A stretch of 46,827 bases of DNA from contig DYUK01000109.1 in assembly GCA_020743695.1 (NCBI GenBank), positions 1 to 46,827 of the forward strand, read 5' to 3'. The stretch comes from Brevibacterium senegalense (GTDB taxonomy: Bacteria > Actinomycetota > Actinomycetes > Actinomycetales > Brevibacteriaceae). The translations under genes were made by a program, and so were the position numbers. Below the pieces are notes generated by a model, which worked only from the letters and a program-made list of their open reading frames with translations, was not told the origin of the DNA and made no database searches. Shown here one piece after another: positions 1-8,938 of this stretch. Within the stretch, counting starts at the first letter, position 1. Every line of letters begins with the position of its first letter.

Positions 1-349
1 TGGGGCCGAAGGCGCGGACCGCGGGACCCAGCAGCGGCAGCCCTCCGACCAGCAGCACGGCGGACACGACGAGCGAGAGCCACATGCCGTCGAAGCCGGC
101 ACTCACCGCCCCCCGGATGTCACCCGCGCCCATGCGCTTCGCCACCCGCGGCGTCGTCGCATAGGCGAGGAAGATCATGAGGCCCAGGACCGTCTGGATG
201 ATGGTCGAGGCGATCGCGAGGCCGCCCAGCGACTGCGGCCCCAGGTGGCCGACCATCGCGGTGTCCGCCAGCAGGAACAGCGGCTCTGCGATGAGGGCGC
301 CCAGTGCCGGCACGGCCAGGCGCAGGATCTCACGATCGACGGATCTCAT
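1..349 (-). CDS. MATE-family multidrug efflux transporter, N-terminal part (runs off window edge)
   Basis: Minus-strand reading from ATG at 349: MRSVDREILRLAVPALGALIAEPLFLLADTAMVGHLGPQSLGGLAIAS..., typical MATE/DinF N-terminus. Confidence 0.85.
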   Translation of the reverse strand, partial: MRSVDREILRLAVPALGALIAEPLFLLADTAMVGHLGPQSLGGLAIASTIIQTVLGLMIFLAYATTPRVAKRMGAGDIRGAVSAGFDGMWLSLVVSAVLLVGGLPLLGPAVRAFGP

Positions 350-365
350 TCCGGACATCCTATGA

Positions 366-416
366 CGGCCGCGGGGCCGTGCGGAGGGTGGCTCCCCCTG
401 CACGGCCCCGCGGCCG
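366..416 (-). terminator. Intrinsic terminator-like hairpin downstream of the acyl-CoA ligase
   Basis: Perfect 17-bp arms CGGCCGCGGGGCCGTGC / GCACGGCCCCGCGGCCG, 18 nt after the ligase stop on the minus strand. Confidence 0.75.
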
Positions 417-433
417 ATGATCCGCCGGACGCG

Positions 434-2104
434 TCAGGCGGTGGCGGTGCGCGCCTGCGTCGCTTCGTCGCGGACCGTGCGGCGCAGGATCTTGCCGGAG
501 CTGGTCTTCGGCAGCTCGTCGACGATCGTCACCTCGACCGGCGCCTTGTAGCTGGCCAGGTGCTGCTTGCAGTGGTCGATGATGTCCTGCGGGCTCGCCT
601 CCGCACCCGGCTGGAGGCTCACCTGTGCCACGACCGTCTCGCCGCGGTACTCGTCCGGCACACCCACGACGGCGCCCTCGCGGACGGCCGGGTGCGTGTA
701 GAGGACGTCCTCGACCTCGCGCGGCCACACCTTGAAGCCGGACGCGTTGATCATGTCCTTCTTGCGGTCGACGATGAAGAGCCAGCCGTCCTCGTCCATG
801 AAGCCCACGTCGCCGGTGCGCAGCTCGCCGCCGGGCAGCGCCTCCTCCGTCGCCTTCTGGTTGTTGAGGTACTGCTGGGCGACCATGGGTCCGGCGATCG
901 CGACCTCACCCACCTCGCGCGGGCCCAGCGGGTTCCCGGCGTCGTCGAGGATCCGGACCATCGCATCGCGCTGCGGCAGTCCCGTCGACAGGTTGCCGGA
1001 CTCCGGATCGACCGGAGCCCGCATGCCGTGGGGCACCGTCACCGCCTGCGCCGCGGTCTCGGTGAGCCCGTACCCCTGTCCCACGTAGTGCCCGGTCTTC
1101 TCCTCGAAGCGCTTGACGAGGCCCTCCGGCAGCGGCGCGCCGCCGGACATGATCGAGTGGAAGGAGCTGAACGCGTCGGCGTCGAAGGCCGGGCTCGCCA
1201 TCATCGCGGTGTAGACCGTCGCGGGTCCCGCCATGAACGCGGGGCGCTCGCGCTTGAGCAGCTCGAGGAACGACGTGGGGTCGAAGCGGTGATTGAGCAC
1301 CAGGGTGCCGCCGTTGGCCACGCTCGCGATCATCTGGCAGATGAAACCGGTGATGTGGAACAGCGGCGCCAGCGACACGATGCCGGAGCCCGGGGGCAGG
1401 CCCGCGTTCCGGGCCGCCATCCGGGAGTTCGACGAGATGTTCGCGTGCGCGTGCACGGCACCCTTGGCCCGGCCGGAGGTACCGGACGTGTAGCCGATGA
1501 GGGCCGGATCCTCCGGCTGCATGTCGAGCGGGACGAAGTCCGTGTCGAGGCGCTCCTCGACGAGCGTCTTGAGGTCCGGCAGGGGGATCTCCGGCAGGTC
1601 GCGGTAGGGGCCGAACACGGCCTCGGGCCCGTTCTCCGCCCAGTCGAGGTCACCGATCTGCACGACCAGCGGGATGTCTGCGACGTAGTCCTTCACCCGC
1701 ATGAGGAAGAGCGCGTGCTGGACGATGACCGCCTTGACGTTCGCATCCGTGAAGACGTGCGTGAGCTCGTCCTGGTACATGGGGTTGAGGGGGACGATGA
1801 CCGCGCCGGCCTTCCAGATGCCGTACGTGGCGATGAGGAAGTGCGGGGAGTTCTGCGCGTACACGCCCACCGCATCACCGGGCTGGATCCCGGACTCCAC
1901 GAGATAGGCGGCGAAGGCTGTGGACTGGCGGTCGAACTCCGCATAGGTGGCCGAGGCCCCGTAGTGATTCCAGGCTGCCACGTCCGGCGAGGCCGCCACG
2001 GTCGCGGCCAGATCGCGCAGCGGGGTGGAGGCTTCGAGGGGAACGGCCTCCTCCGCGGGCAGATCGAGTGTCTTCAGCCAGGGACGATCGTCGAACCAGC
2101 TCAT
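434..2104 (-). CDS. AMP-dependent acyl-CoA synthetase/ligase (fatty-acyl-CoA ligase family)
   Basis: MSWFDDRPWLKTLDLP...; motifs GYTSGTSGRAKGA, GYGLTETAA, ELRTGDVGFMDEDGWLFIVDRKKDMI, PKTSSGKILRR. ORF could start at 2125. Confidence 0.93.
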   Translation of the reverse strand: MSWFDDRPWLKTLDLPAEEAVPLEASTPLRDLAATVAASPDVAAWNHYGASATYAEFDRQSTAFAAYLVESGIQPGDAVGVYAQNSPHFLIATYGIWKAGAVIVPLNPMYQDELTHVFTDANVKAVIVQHALFLMRVKDYVADIPLVVQIGDLDWAENGPEAVFGPYRDLPEIPLPDLKTLVEERLDTDFVPLDMQPEDPALIGYTSGTSGRAKGAVHAHANISSNSRMAARNAGLPPGSGIVSLAPLFHITGFICQMIASVANGGTLVLNHRFDPTSFLELLKRERPAFMAGPATVYTAMMASPAFDADAFSSFHSIMSGGAPLPEGLVKRFEEKTGHYVGQGYGLTETAAQAVTVPHGMRAPVDPESGNLSTGLPQRDAMVRILDDAGNPLGPREVGEVAIAGPMVAQQYLNNQKATEEALPGGELRTGDVGFMDEDGWLFIVDRKKDMINASGFKVWPREVEDVLYTHPAVREGAVVGVPDEYRGETVVAQVSLQPGAEASPQDIIDHCKQHLASYKAPVEVTIVDELPKTSSGKILRRTVRDEATQARTATA

Positions 2105-2207
2105 CGTGCGCTCCGTTCCGGGCATCGTCTCTGATGCCCCTCGTGTGCTCCGTGCGGCCTCGTCGCCGCACCGGTGGAGGACCCGGGGTCCTCCCTCATC
2201 TGACGGG

Positions 2208-2240
2208 CGGTGCCGGGGCCGCGACGCGACCCCGGCACCG
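2208..2240 (-). terminator. Terminator-like hairpin after thiolase
   Basis: 11-bp perfect arms CGGTGCCGGGG / CCCCGGCACCG, 17 nt downstream of the thiolase stop (2258). Confidence 0.65.
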
Positions 2241-2257
2241 TGTCGGTGTGATGTGTC

Positions 2258-3457
2258 TCAGACTACTTCGAAGAGGCCGGCCGCACCCATGCCGCCGCCC
2301 ACGCACATCGTCACGACGACGTGCTTGGCACCGCGGCGCTTGCCCTCGATGAGCGCGTGGCCCACGAGGCGGGCGCCGGTCATGCCGTAGGGGTGGCCCA
2401 CGGAGATGCCGCCGCCGTCGACGTTGTAGACCTCCGGATCGATGCCCAGGTGATCGCGGCAGTACAGCGCCTGCACCGCGAACGCCTCGTTGAGCTCCCA
2501 GAGTCCGATGTCGTCGATCGTGAGGCCGTGGCGCTCCAGCAGGCGCGGGATCGCGTAGATCGGGCCGATGCCCATCTCCTCGGGAGCATTGCCGGCGACG
2601 GCGATGCCCTTGTAGATGCCCAGCGGCTGCAGTCCCCGCTTCTCCGCCTCCTCCGCGCTCATGAGGACCGAGGCCGAGGCACCGTCGGAGAGCTGCGAGG
2701 CGTTGCCCGCCGTGATCGTCGGGACCTTCGAGGCGACGCCGGGATCGAGAACCGGGTTGAGTCCCTGCAGGCTCTCGAGCGTCGTGGAGGGACGGTTGCC
2801 CTCGTCCTTCTCGAGGGTGACCTCGACCTCGCTGGACTCACCGGTCTCCTTGTCGACGACGATCTTCGTCGTCGTGAGCGGGACGATCTCCTGGTCGAAG
2901 CGGCCCGCCTCCTGTGCGGCGGCGGTGCGCTGCTGGGAGCTCAGTGCGTACGCGTCCTGCGCCTCGCGGGACACGCCGTAGCGCTCCGCCACGACCTCGG
3001 CGGTGTTGAGCATGGGCAGGTACAGCTCCGGCAGGTTCTCGACCAGCCACGGGTCCTTCGCCCGGAAGGTGTTCATCTTGTCGTTCTGGACGAGCGAGAT
3101 CGACTCGACGCCGCCGCCCACGGCGACCCGCATGCCGTCGTGGACGATCTGCTTCGCGGCGGTCGCGATCGCCATGAGGCCGGAGGCGCACTGGCGGTCG
3201 ACGGACATGCCCGCCACGGAGGTGGGCAGGCCCGCGCGCATCGCGGCCTGGCGGGCGATGTTGCTGCCCTGCGCACCCTGCTGCAGGGCCGCGCCGAAGA
3301 CGACGTCCTCGATCTCCGCCGGATCGACGCCGGAGCGCTCGACCGCGTGGCGGATCGCGTGCCCCGCCAGCTCCTGCGACTGGGTGTTGTTGAACGCGCC
3401 GCGGTACGCCTTGCCGATGGGCGTGCGGGCGGTGGACACGATGACTGCCTGAGTCAT
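2258..3457 (-). CDS. fadA: Acetyl-CoA acyltransferase (thiolase)
   Basis: 399 aa; [11 protein letters not shown] active-site Cys region, [40 protein letters not shown]. Confidence 0.93.
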   Translation of the reverse strand: MTQAVIVSTARTPIGKAYRGAFNNTQSQELAGHAIRHAVERSGVDPAEIEDVVFGAALQQGAQGSNIARQAAMRAGLPTSVAGMSVDRQCASGLMAIATAAKQIVHDGMRVAVGGGVESISLVQNDKMNTFRAKDPWLVENLPELYLPMLNTAEVVAERYGVSREAQDAYALSSQQRTAAAQEAGRFDQEIVPLTTTKIVVDKETGESSEVEVTLEKDEGNRPSTTLESLQGLNPVLDPGVASKVPTITAGNASQLSDGASASVLMSAEEAEKRGLQPLGIYKGIAVAGNAPEEMGIGPIYAIPRLLERHGLTIDDIGLWELNEAFAVQALYCRDHLGIDPEVYNVDGGGISVGHPYGMTGARLVGHALIEGKRRGAKHVVVTMCVGGGMGAAGLFEVV

Positions 3458-3490
3458 GGTTCTCCTTCTGATGGCTGGTGGCGGTGGATG

Positions 3491-4681
3491 TCAGATGTCG
3501 ATGAGGCGGCCCAGCTCATCGCGCTGGGCGTCCGCTCTGCCGGCTGCGACCTCGTCGAGCTTGGCCCGCTTGAGCAGCAGATGGACGGGGAACTCCCAGG
3601 TCATGCCGTTCCCGCCGTGGAACTGCAGAACCTCCTCCACAATACGGGAGGTGTGAGCCTTCGCATACGCACTGGCCGTCCGCACGGCGATCGCCGCGTC
3701 GGTCCGGCTGAGCGTCCCCGCGTCCGCCGCATCGACGGAGCGGACCGCGGACAGCGCGGCCGCTCGCAGCTGGTTGCCGACGATCCAGGCCTCCGCCAGA
3801 CGGTGCTTGATCGCCTGGAACGAGCCGATCGTGCGGCCGAACTGGCGACGCTCCTTCACGTAGTCGAGCGCCAGGTCGAACGCCGCGTCGACGATGCCGG
3901 ACTGCTCGCAGGCCAGGACGGCCAACGAGTCCAGCAGGGCCCGCTCGAGAGCGCGCTGCGCGCCGTCGCCCACCGCGATGACGCGGCCGCGGATGCCAGC
4001 CAGCTTCACCTCGGACAGGCGCCGGGTCTCGTCCAGCGAGGGGAACGTCGCGATCTGCGCGTCGGAGGCGTTCGCGACGGCGATGACGAGGGCACCGCCC
4101 ACCGTCCGCGCCGGGACGATGAGCAGGTCGCTGCGGTGGGCGTCCGCGACACCGTGGACGATGCCGATGAGCTCGACCGTGCGGCCGGGCTCCAGCGGAT
4201 CGTCCGCGACGGTGGGACCCGCCGGGTTGGCGGACACGTGGAGCGAGCCCGTCCACTTGCTGGCCGTCAGGTCGATCGCGAGGACCGCGGTCGTCTCCTC
4301 CGCCGCCAGGCGGCGCAGGAGCTTGTGGGCGGGGCCGTCCGCGCCGGTCCGCCGCTCCGCCGCGGCGGCGCGGAAGACGACGCGCGAGGCGATGACGGCG
4401 GAGCTGAGGAACAGCGACGGTGCCGCCGCGCGCCCCAGCTCGCCCGCGACGGTGCCCGCGGCGGACAGGCCGGCGCCGTCCCCGCCGTCCGCCTCCGGGA
4501 TGACGAGGCCCGCGAGCTCGAGCTCGTCGAAGACACCGTCGTCGACGGCCTGCAGGTCGAAGTGCGGATCGTCGTAGACGCGGGCCACCTCGTGCGCGGG
4601 TGCGCGGTCGGCCAGCAGCGCGCGCACGCTGCTGCGCAGATCCTCGTCGATGTCCGACTGGAGGAGGTCGATGTCGCTCAT
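3491..4681 (-). CDS. Acyl-CoA dehydrogenase family protein, divergent subunit
   Basis: MSDIDLLQSDIDEDLRSSVRALLADR...; C-terminal ACAD helices YVKERRQFGRTIGSFQAIKHRLAE...QFHGGNGMTWEFPVHLLLKRAK; no TEPGAGSD-type motif seen in the middle domain. Confidence 0.88.
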   Translation of the reverse strand: MSDIDLLQSDIDEDLRSSVRALLADRAPAHEVARVYDDPHFDLQAVDDGVFDELELAGLVIPEADGGDGAGLSAAGTVAGELGRAAAPSLFLSSAVIASRVVFRAAAAERRTGADGPAHKLLRRLAAEETTAVLAIDLTASKWTGSLHVSANPAGPTVADDPLEPGRTVELIGIVHGVADAHRSDLLIVPARTVGGALVIAVANASDAQIATFPSLDETRRLSEVKLAGIRGRVIAVGDGAQRALERALLDSLAVLACEQSGIVDAAFDLALDYVKERRQFGRTIGSFQAIKHRLAEAWIVGNQLRAAALSAVRSVDAADAGTLSRTDAAIAVRTASAYAKAHTSRIVEEVLQFHGGNGMTWEFPVHLLLKRAKLDEVAAGRADAQRDELGRLIDI

Positions 4682-5889
4682 CGGGGCATCTCCTTGAAGG
4701 GAACGTCCTTGTCCGTGCGGTGCTCGCCGGGCAGCCCCAGCACGCGTTCGGCGATGACGTTGAGGAGCACCTCCGTCGTCCCGCCCTCGATCGAATTGCC
4801 CTTCGCCCGCAGGTAGCGGTAGACGGGGTTCCGACCGGTCATCGAGTAGTCGGTGGGTCTGCGGTTCTCCCACGAGTCGTAGCGCAGGCCGTCGATGCCG
4901 CGCATGCGGATGTCCAGGTCGGACAGCGCCTGCGCGGTGCGCGCGAAGGTGACCTTCGACCCGGATCCCTCCGGACCGGGGCGACCGGCCGCCAGCTTCT
5001 GACCCAGCTGCTGCCCGGTGACGCGCAGCACCTCGGCGTCGACCCAGTGGCCCAGGAGCTCATCCCGCAGGACGGGGCTGCGGTGGTGGGTCGCCGTCCG
5101 CCACGCGTCCGCGACGACACCGATCATCCCGCCCTCACGGGGCATGCCGCCGCCGATCGAGACGCGCTCGCTGTTGAGTGTCGTGTTCGCGACGCGCCAG
5201 CCCTCGCCCTCCGCGCCCAGACGGCGGGAGTCGGGGACGACCGCGCCGTCCAGGAACACCTCGTTGAACTCCGCCTCACCGGTGATCTGGCGCAGCCCGC
5301 GGGTCTCGACCCCCGGCTGCTTCATGTCGATGAGGAAGTAGGTGAGGCCCTTGTGCTTGGGGACGTCGACGTCTGTGCGCGCGACGAGGATCGCGATGTC
5401 CGCGTTCTGCGCACCGGAGGTCCACACCTTCTGGCCGGACACCGTCCACTCGTCGCCGTCGCGCACAGCGCGGGTCGCGACCGCCGCCAGATCGGAGCCC
5501 GCGCCGGGCTCCGAGAACAGCTGGCAGAAGATGCGGCGCAGCGTGAAGATGTCCCGCAGCAGTCCCTTCTGCTCGTCCGTGCCGTAGACGACGATCGTGG
5601 GTGCGGCCATGCCGAAGCCGATCGAGTTGCGGCCGGGGTCCGGCTGCGAGAGCCCCGCGGACGCCACCTGCTCCCGCGCGTAGCCGCGCAGGCTCGAGGG
5701 CACCTCGAGGCCGCCGCAATCGCGGGGGAAGTCGACCCAGGCGAGGCCGTGGTCGAAGAGGATGTCCCACACCTGTGTGTCATCGCTGATCCCCACCGCG
5801 GCGGCCGCGGCCGCGGACACGGCGGCGTCGATCGCCTCCGCGCCCGCGGTCCGCTCCGTCTGCGACAGGACACCGTCCTGCTCAGTCAT
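4678..5889 (-). CDS. Acyl-CoA dehydrogenase, canonical subunit
   Basis: 403 aa; CQLFSEPGAGSDLAAVATRAVRDGDEWTVSGQKVWTSGAQ, EGGTTEVLLNVIAERVLGLP; 4-nt overlap with the downstream ACAD. Confidence 0.92.
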   Translation of the reverse strand: MTEQDGVLSQTERTAGAEAIDAAVSAAAAAAVGISDDTQVWDILFDHGLAWVDFPRDCGGLEVPSSLRGYAREQVASAGLSQPDPGRNSIGFGMAAPTIVVYGTDEQKGLLRDIFTLRRIFCQLFSEPGAGSDLAAVATRAVRDGDEWTVSGQKVWTSGAQNADIAILVARTDVDVPKHKGLTYFLIDMKQPGVETRGLRQITGEAEFNEVFLDGAVVPDSRRLGAEGEGWRVANTTLNSERVSIGGGMPREGGMIGVVADAWRTATHHRSPVLRDELLGHWVDAEVLRVTGQQLGQKLAAGRPGPEGSGSKVTFARTAQALSDLDIRMRGIDGLRYDSWENRRPTDYSMTGRNPVYRYLRAKGNSIEGGTTEVLLNVIAERVLGLPGEHRTDKDVPFKEMPR

Positions 5890-5898
5890 CGTCCGTCC

Positions 5899-6660
5899 TC
5901 ACGCCTTCGGTCCGCCGGCGACGTAGATGACCTGTCCGGACACGAAGCCCGCACCCTCGCTGGCGAGGAACGATGCGGTGTGCGCGATGTCCTCCGGCTT
6001 GCCGGAGCGCGCGACCGGGATCTGCGCGACGGCGCCCTTGACGAAGTCCTCGAAGTCGATGCCCACCCGCTCGGCGGTCGCCTTCGTCATGTCCGTCTCG
6101 ATGAAGCCCGGGGCGATCGCGTTCGCGGTCACGCCGAACTTCCCCAGCTCGATCGCGTAGGTCTTCGTCATGCCCTGGATGCCGGCCTTGGCCGCGGAGT
6201 AGTTCGTCTGCCCGCGGTTGCCCAGCGCGGACGTCGAGGACAGGGAGATGACGCGGCCGAACTTCTGCTCGACCATGTGTCCCTGCACCGCGCGGGTCAT
6301 GAGGAAGTTGCCGGTCAGGTGGACGCCCAGGACGGTGTCGAAGTCGTCCTGCGTCATCTTGAACAGCATGTTGTCGCGGATGATGCCCGCGTTGTTCACG
6401 AGGACGGTGGGAGCGCCCAGCTCGTCCGCGACGCGCTGGACGGCCGCGGCGACCTGCTGCTCGTCGGCCACGTTCGCGCCGATGCCCAGGGCTTCGCCGC
6501 CCGCCGCACGGATGCGGCCCACGACGTCCGCGGTGTCCTCCTCGCGCAGGTCGATGACGGCGACCTTCATGCCGTCGGAGGCGAGGCGTTCGGCGATCGC
6601 GGCGCCGATGCCCCGGGCTCCTCCGGTGACGATCGCGGTGCGGGTGGGGGTCTGGCTCAT
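5899..6660 (-). CDS. SDR-family oxidoreductase, FabG-like 3-oxoacyl reductase / 3-hydroxyacyl-CoA dehydrogenase
   Basis: [26 protein letters not shown]...NNAG...[13 protein letters not shown]...; starts at 6660 and overlaps the ACAD stop. Confidence 0.9.
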   Translation of the reverse strand: MSQTPTRTAIVTGGARGIGAAIAERLASDGMKVAVIDLREEDTADVVGRIRAAGGEALGIGANVADEQQVAAAVQRVADELGAPTVLVNNAGIIRDNMLFKMTQDDFDTVLGVHLTGNFLMTRAVQGHMVEQKFGRVISLSSTSALGNRGQTNYSAAKAGIQGMTKTYAIELGKFGVTANAIAPGFIETDMTKATAERVGIDFEDFVKGAVAQIPVARSGKPEDIAHTASFLASEGAGFVSGQVIYVAGGPKA

Positions 6661-7874
6661 CGTGCGGTGTCCTTCCTGTACTTCTTGATCTCGTTGCGGG
6701 CGATGGCGCGCTTGTGCACCTCGTCCGGGCCGTCCGCCAGACGCAGCGTCCGGAGCCCTGCCCACCATCCTGCCAGCGGGAAGTCCTGCGTGACACCGCC
6801 GCCGCCGTGGACCTGGATGGCGCGGTCCAGGACCTTGAGCGCCATCGTGGGGGCGACGACCTTGATCTGGGCGATCACGTTCTTCGCGACCTTGTTGCCG
6901 TGCTTGTCCATCATGTCCGCGGCGTGGAGCGTGAGCAGGCGGGCCTGGTCGATCTCCATGCGGGATTCCGCGATCCAGTCCTGGATGTTCGCGCGCTCGG
7001 AGATCTTCTGGCCGAAGGTGACCCGCGACTCCGCGCGCTTGACCATGAGCTCCAGCGCGCGCTCGGCGACGCCGATCGAACGCATGCAGTGGTGGATCCG
7101 GCCGGGGCCCAGACGAGCCTGGCTGATCGCGAAGCCCTCGCCCTCGCCCTTGAGCACGTCCTTCGCGGGGACGCGGACCTGGTCGAACGTGACCTCCGCG
7201 TGGCCCTCGCGGTCGTTGTAGCCGAAGACGGACAGGTTGCGCTCGACGGTGACGCCGGGCGCGTCGATCGGGACGACCATCATCGACTGCTGGCGGTGCG
7301 TCTCCGCGTTGGGGTCCGTCTTGCCCATGACGATGAGCACCTTGCAGTTGGGGTGCAGGGCGTTCGAGGTGAACCACTTGCGGCCGTCGAGGATGTACTC
7401 GTCGCCGTCCTTCTTCATGAGCATCTCGATGTTCGTCGCGTCCGACGAAGCGACGGCGGGCTCGGTCATCGCGAAACCGGAGCGGATCTCGCCGTCCAGC
7501 AGCGGCTTGAGCCACTTCTCCTTGTGCTCGTCCGTGCCGAAGAGGGTGAGCACCTCCATGTTGCCCGTGTCCGGCGCGTTGCAGTTCATCGTCTCCGGCG
7601 CGAACTCGATCGAGCGGCCCATGATCTCCGCGAGGTGCGCGTACTCGAAGTTCGTGAGGCCGGGGCCCCACTCCTTGTGCGGCTGGAAGAGGTTCCACAG
7701 GCCGCGCTCGCGCGCCTCGACCTTGAGGTCCTCGATGATCTGGGGCTGGTGGTGCGGGGTGTCCGCCGCCGCCATCTGCTCCTCGTAGACGGCCTCGGCG
7801 GGGTAGATCTTCTCGTCCATGAATGCGAGGAGCTTCTGCCTGTACTCCTCGCCCCTCTTCGTCGTCTCCAGCAT
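6657..7874 (-). CDS. Acyl-CoA dehydrogenase, ACAD10/11-like
   Basis: [27 protein letters not shown]...[15 protein letters not shown]...[19 protein letters not shown]...[42 protein letters not shown]. Confidence 0.92.
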   Translation of the reverse strand: MLETTKRGEEYRQKLLAFMDEKIYPAEAVYEEQMAAADTPHHQPQIIEDLKVEARERGLWNLFQPHKEWGPGLTNFEYAHLAEIMGRSIEFAPETMNCNAPDTGNMEVLTLFGTDEHKEKWLKPLLDGEIRSGFAMTEPAVASSDATNIEMLMKKDGDEYILDGRKWFTSNALHPNCKVLIVMGKTDPNAETHRQQSMMVVPIDAPGVTVERNLSVFGYNDREGHAEVTFDQVRVPAKDVLKGEGEGFAISQARLGPGRIHHCMRSIGVAERALELMVKRAESRVTFGQKISERANIQDWIAESRMEIDQARLLTLHAADMMDKHGNKVAKNVIAQIKVVAPTMALKVLDRAIQVHGGGGVTQDFPLAGWWAGLRTLRLADGPDEVHKRAIARNEIKKYRKDTAR

Positions 7875-7945
7875 GTCGGCTTCCCTTCTGTCGTGGTGGC
7901 GCATCCGTGCGCCGGTGGTTCGTCTGGGGTGGGCAGTCCGGTGGA

Positions 7946-8752
7946 TCAGTCCGCCGGCGCGGATGCGCGCAGCTTCGCCTGGTAGCGGCGCATCCCACCC
8001 AGCCAGCGGTCGTAGTCGGAGCCCTTCATGCGGTACATGTCGAGCACTTCGGGGTGGGGCAGGATGAGGAACTCCTCGCGGTCGACGGCGTCCAGCACCA
8101 TCGTGGCGACCGCGTCCGGCTCCAGCACGGAGCCGGCCTCCGACACGGCCTTCTGCGCGGCGAGCGCGTCGCCGGTCTTGGGTGCGGTCCCGTCGCCCCA
8201 GAGGATCTTCGTGTTGACGCCCATGGGCGCCAGGACGGACACGCGGACCCCGTCGTCGCCGTAGGTGACCGACAGCCACTCCGCGAAGGCCAGTGCCGCG
8301 TGCTTCGTGACCGCGTAGCCCGCGGACCCGATCTGTGTGAGCAGGCCCGCCGCCGAGGCCGTCGCGACGAAGTACCCCTCTCCCCTGTCCGTCCAGTCGG
8401 GGATGAGCCGCTGCGCGGCGCGGATGTGCGCGCGCAGGTTCACATCGATGATCGTGTCCCAGTCCCCGTCGTCCCCCAGGCCGGAGGCGCCGCCGATCCC
8501 CGCGTTCGCGAAGTAGAGGTCGATGCCGCCCAGCTGCTGCCGCGCCTGGGTCAGCAGTGTGTCGACGCCCTCGTTCGAGGAGACGTCGCCGGTCCAGTGG
8601 GCCTGTCCCAGGCCGGCGGCGGTCTGCGCGACGGCGGGGTCGAGATCGGCCAGGAGCACGCGGGCCCCGCGGTCGACGAGTTCTGCGGCGAGGGCGGCGC
8701 CGATGCCGCCTGCCGCTCCGGTCACCACTGCGGTCCGGCCATTCACATCCAT
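7946..8752 (-). CDS. SDR-family NAD(P)-dependent oxidoreductase
   Basis: [38 protein letters not shown]...; YAVTKHA catalytic Tyr/Lys. ORF could start at 8770. Confidence 0.9.
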   Translation of the reverse strand: MDVNGRTAVVTGAAGGIGAALAAELVDRGARVLLADLDPAVAQTAAGLGQAHWTGDVSSNEGVDTLLTQARQQLGGIDLYFANAGIGGASGLGDDGDWDTIIDVNLRAHIRAAQRLIPDWTDRGEGYFVATASAAGLLTQIGSAGYAVTKHAALAFAEWLSVTYGDDGVRVSVLAPMGVNTKILWGDGTAPKTGDALAAQKAVSEAGSVLEPDAVATMVLDAVDREEFLILPHPEVLDMYRMKGSDYDRWLGGMRRYQAKLRASAPAD

Positions 8753-8802
8753 TCGGGACTCCTTCCGCACCGCCCACCGCCTTGTGAGCTGGCTTACCCC
8801 TA

Positions 8803-8831
8803 TCTATAGTTGAGGATGACCTCGATTTCAA
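8803..8831 (-). promoter_or_regulatory. Sigma70-type promoter for the minus-strand acyl-CoA catabolic operon
   Basis: Minus strand reads TTGAAA - 17 nt - TATAGA; spacer carries the inverted repeat GAGG-N4-CCTC; 51 nt upstream of the SDR start. Confidence 0.65.
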
Positions 8832-8938
8832 GTGGTTGCCGATCGTTCGTTCACTGCCGAAGGGCGATCCCCGGCGTCGAGGCCCGGCCGTCGGGCCGCC
8901 CCGGCCCCGGCCGCACCCGCATGATCCGAAGGAGCATC

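Noticed and set aside
245-2134. Plus-strand 629-aa ORF
   Set aside because: Antisense to the acyl-CoA ligase; R/H/D/V-rich translation typical of the shadow frame of high-GC genes, no domain motifs.
2321-4816. Plus-strand 831-aa ORF
   Set aside because: Lies opposite the thiolase and an ACAD with strong motifs; composition typical of antisense frame.
4600-7221. Plus-strand 873-aa ORF
   Set aside because: Antisense to ACAD and SDR genes; no recognisable domain.
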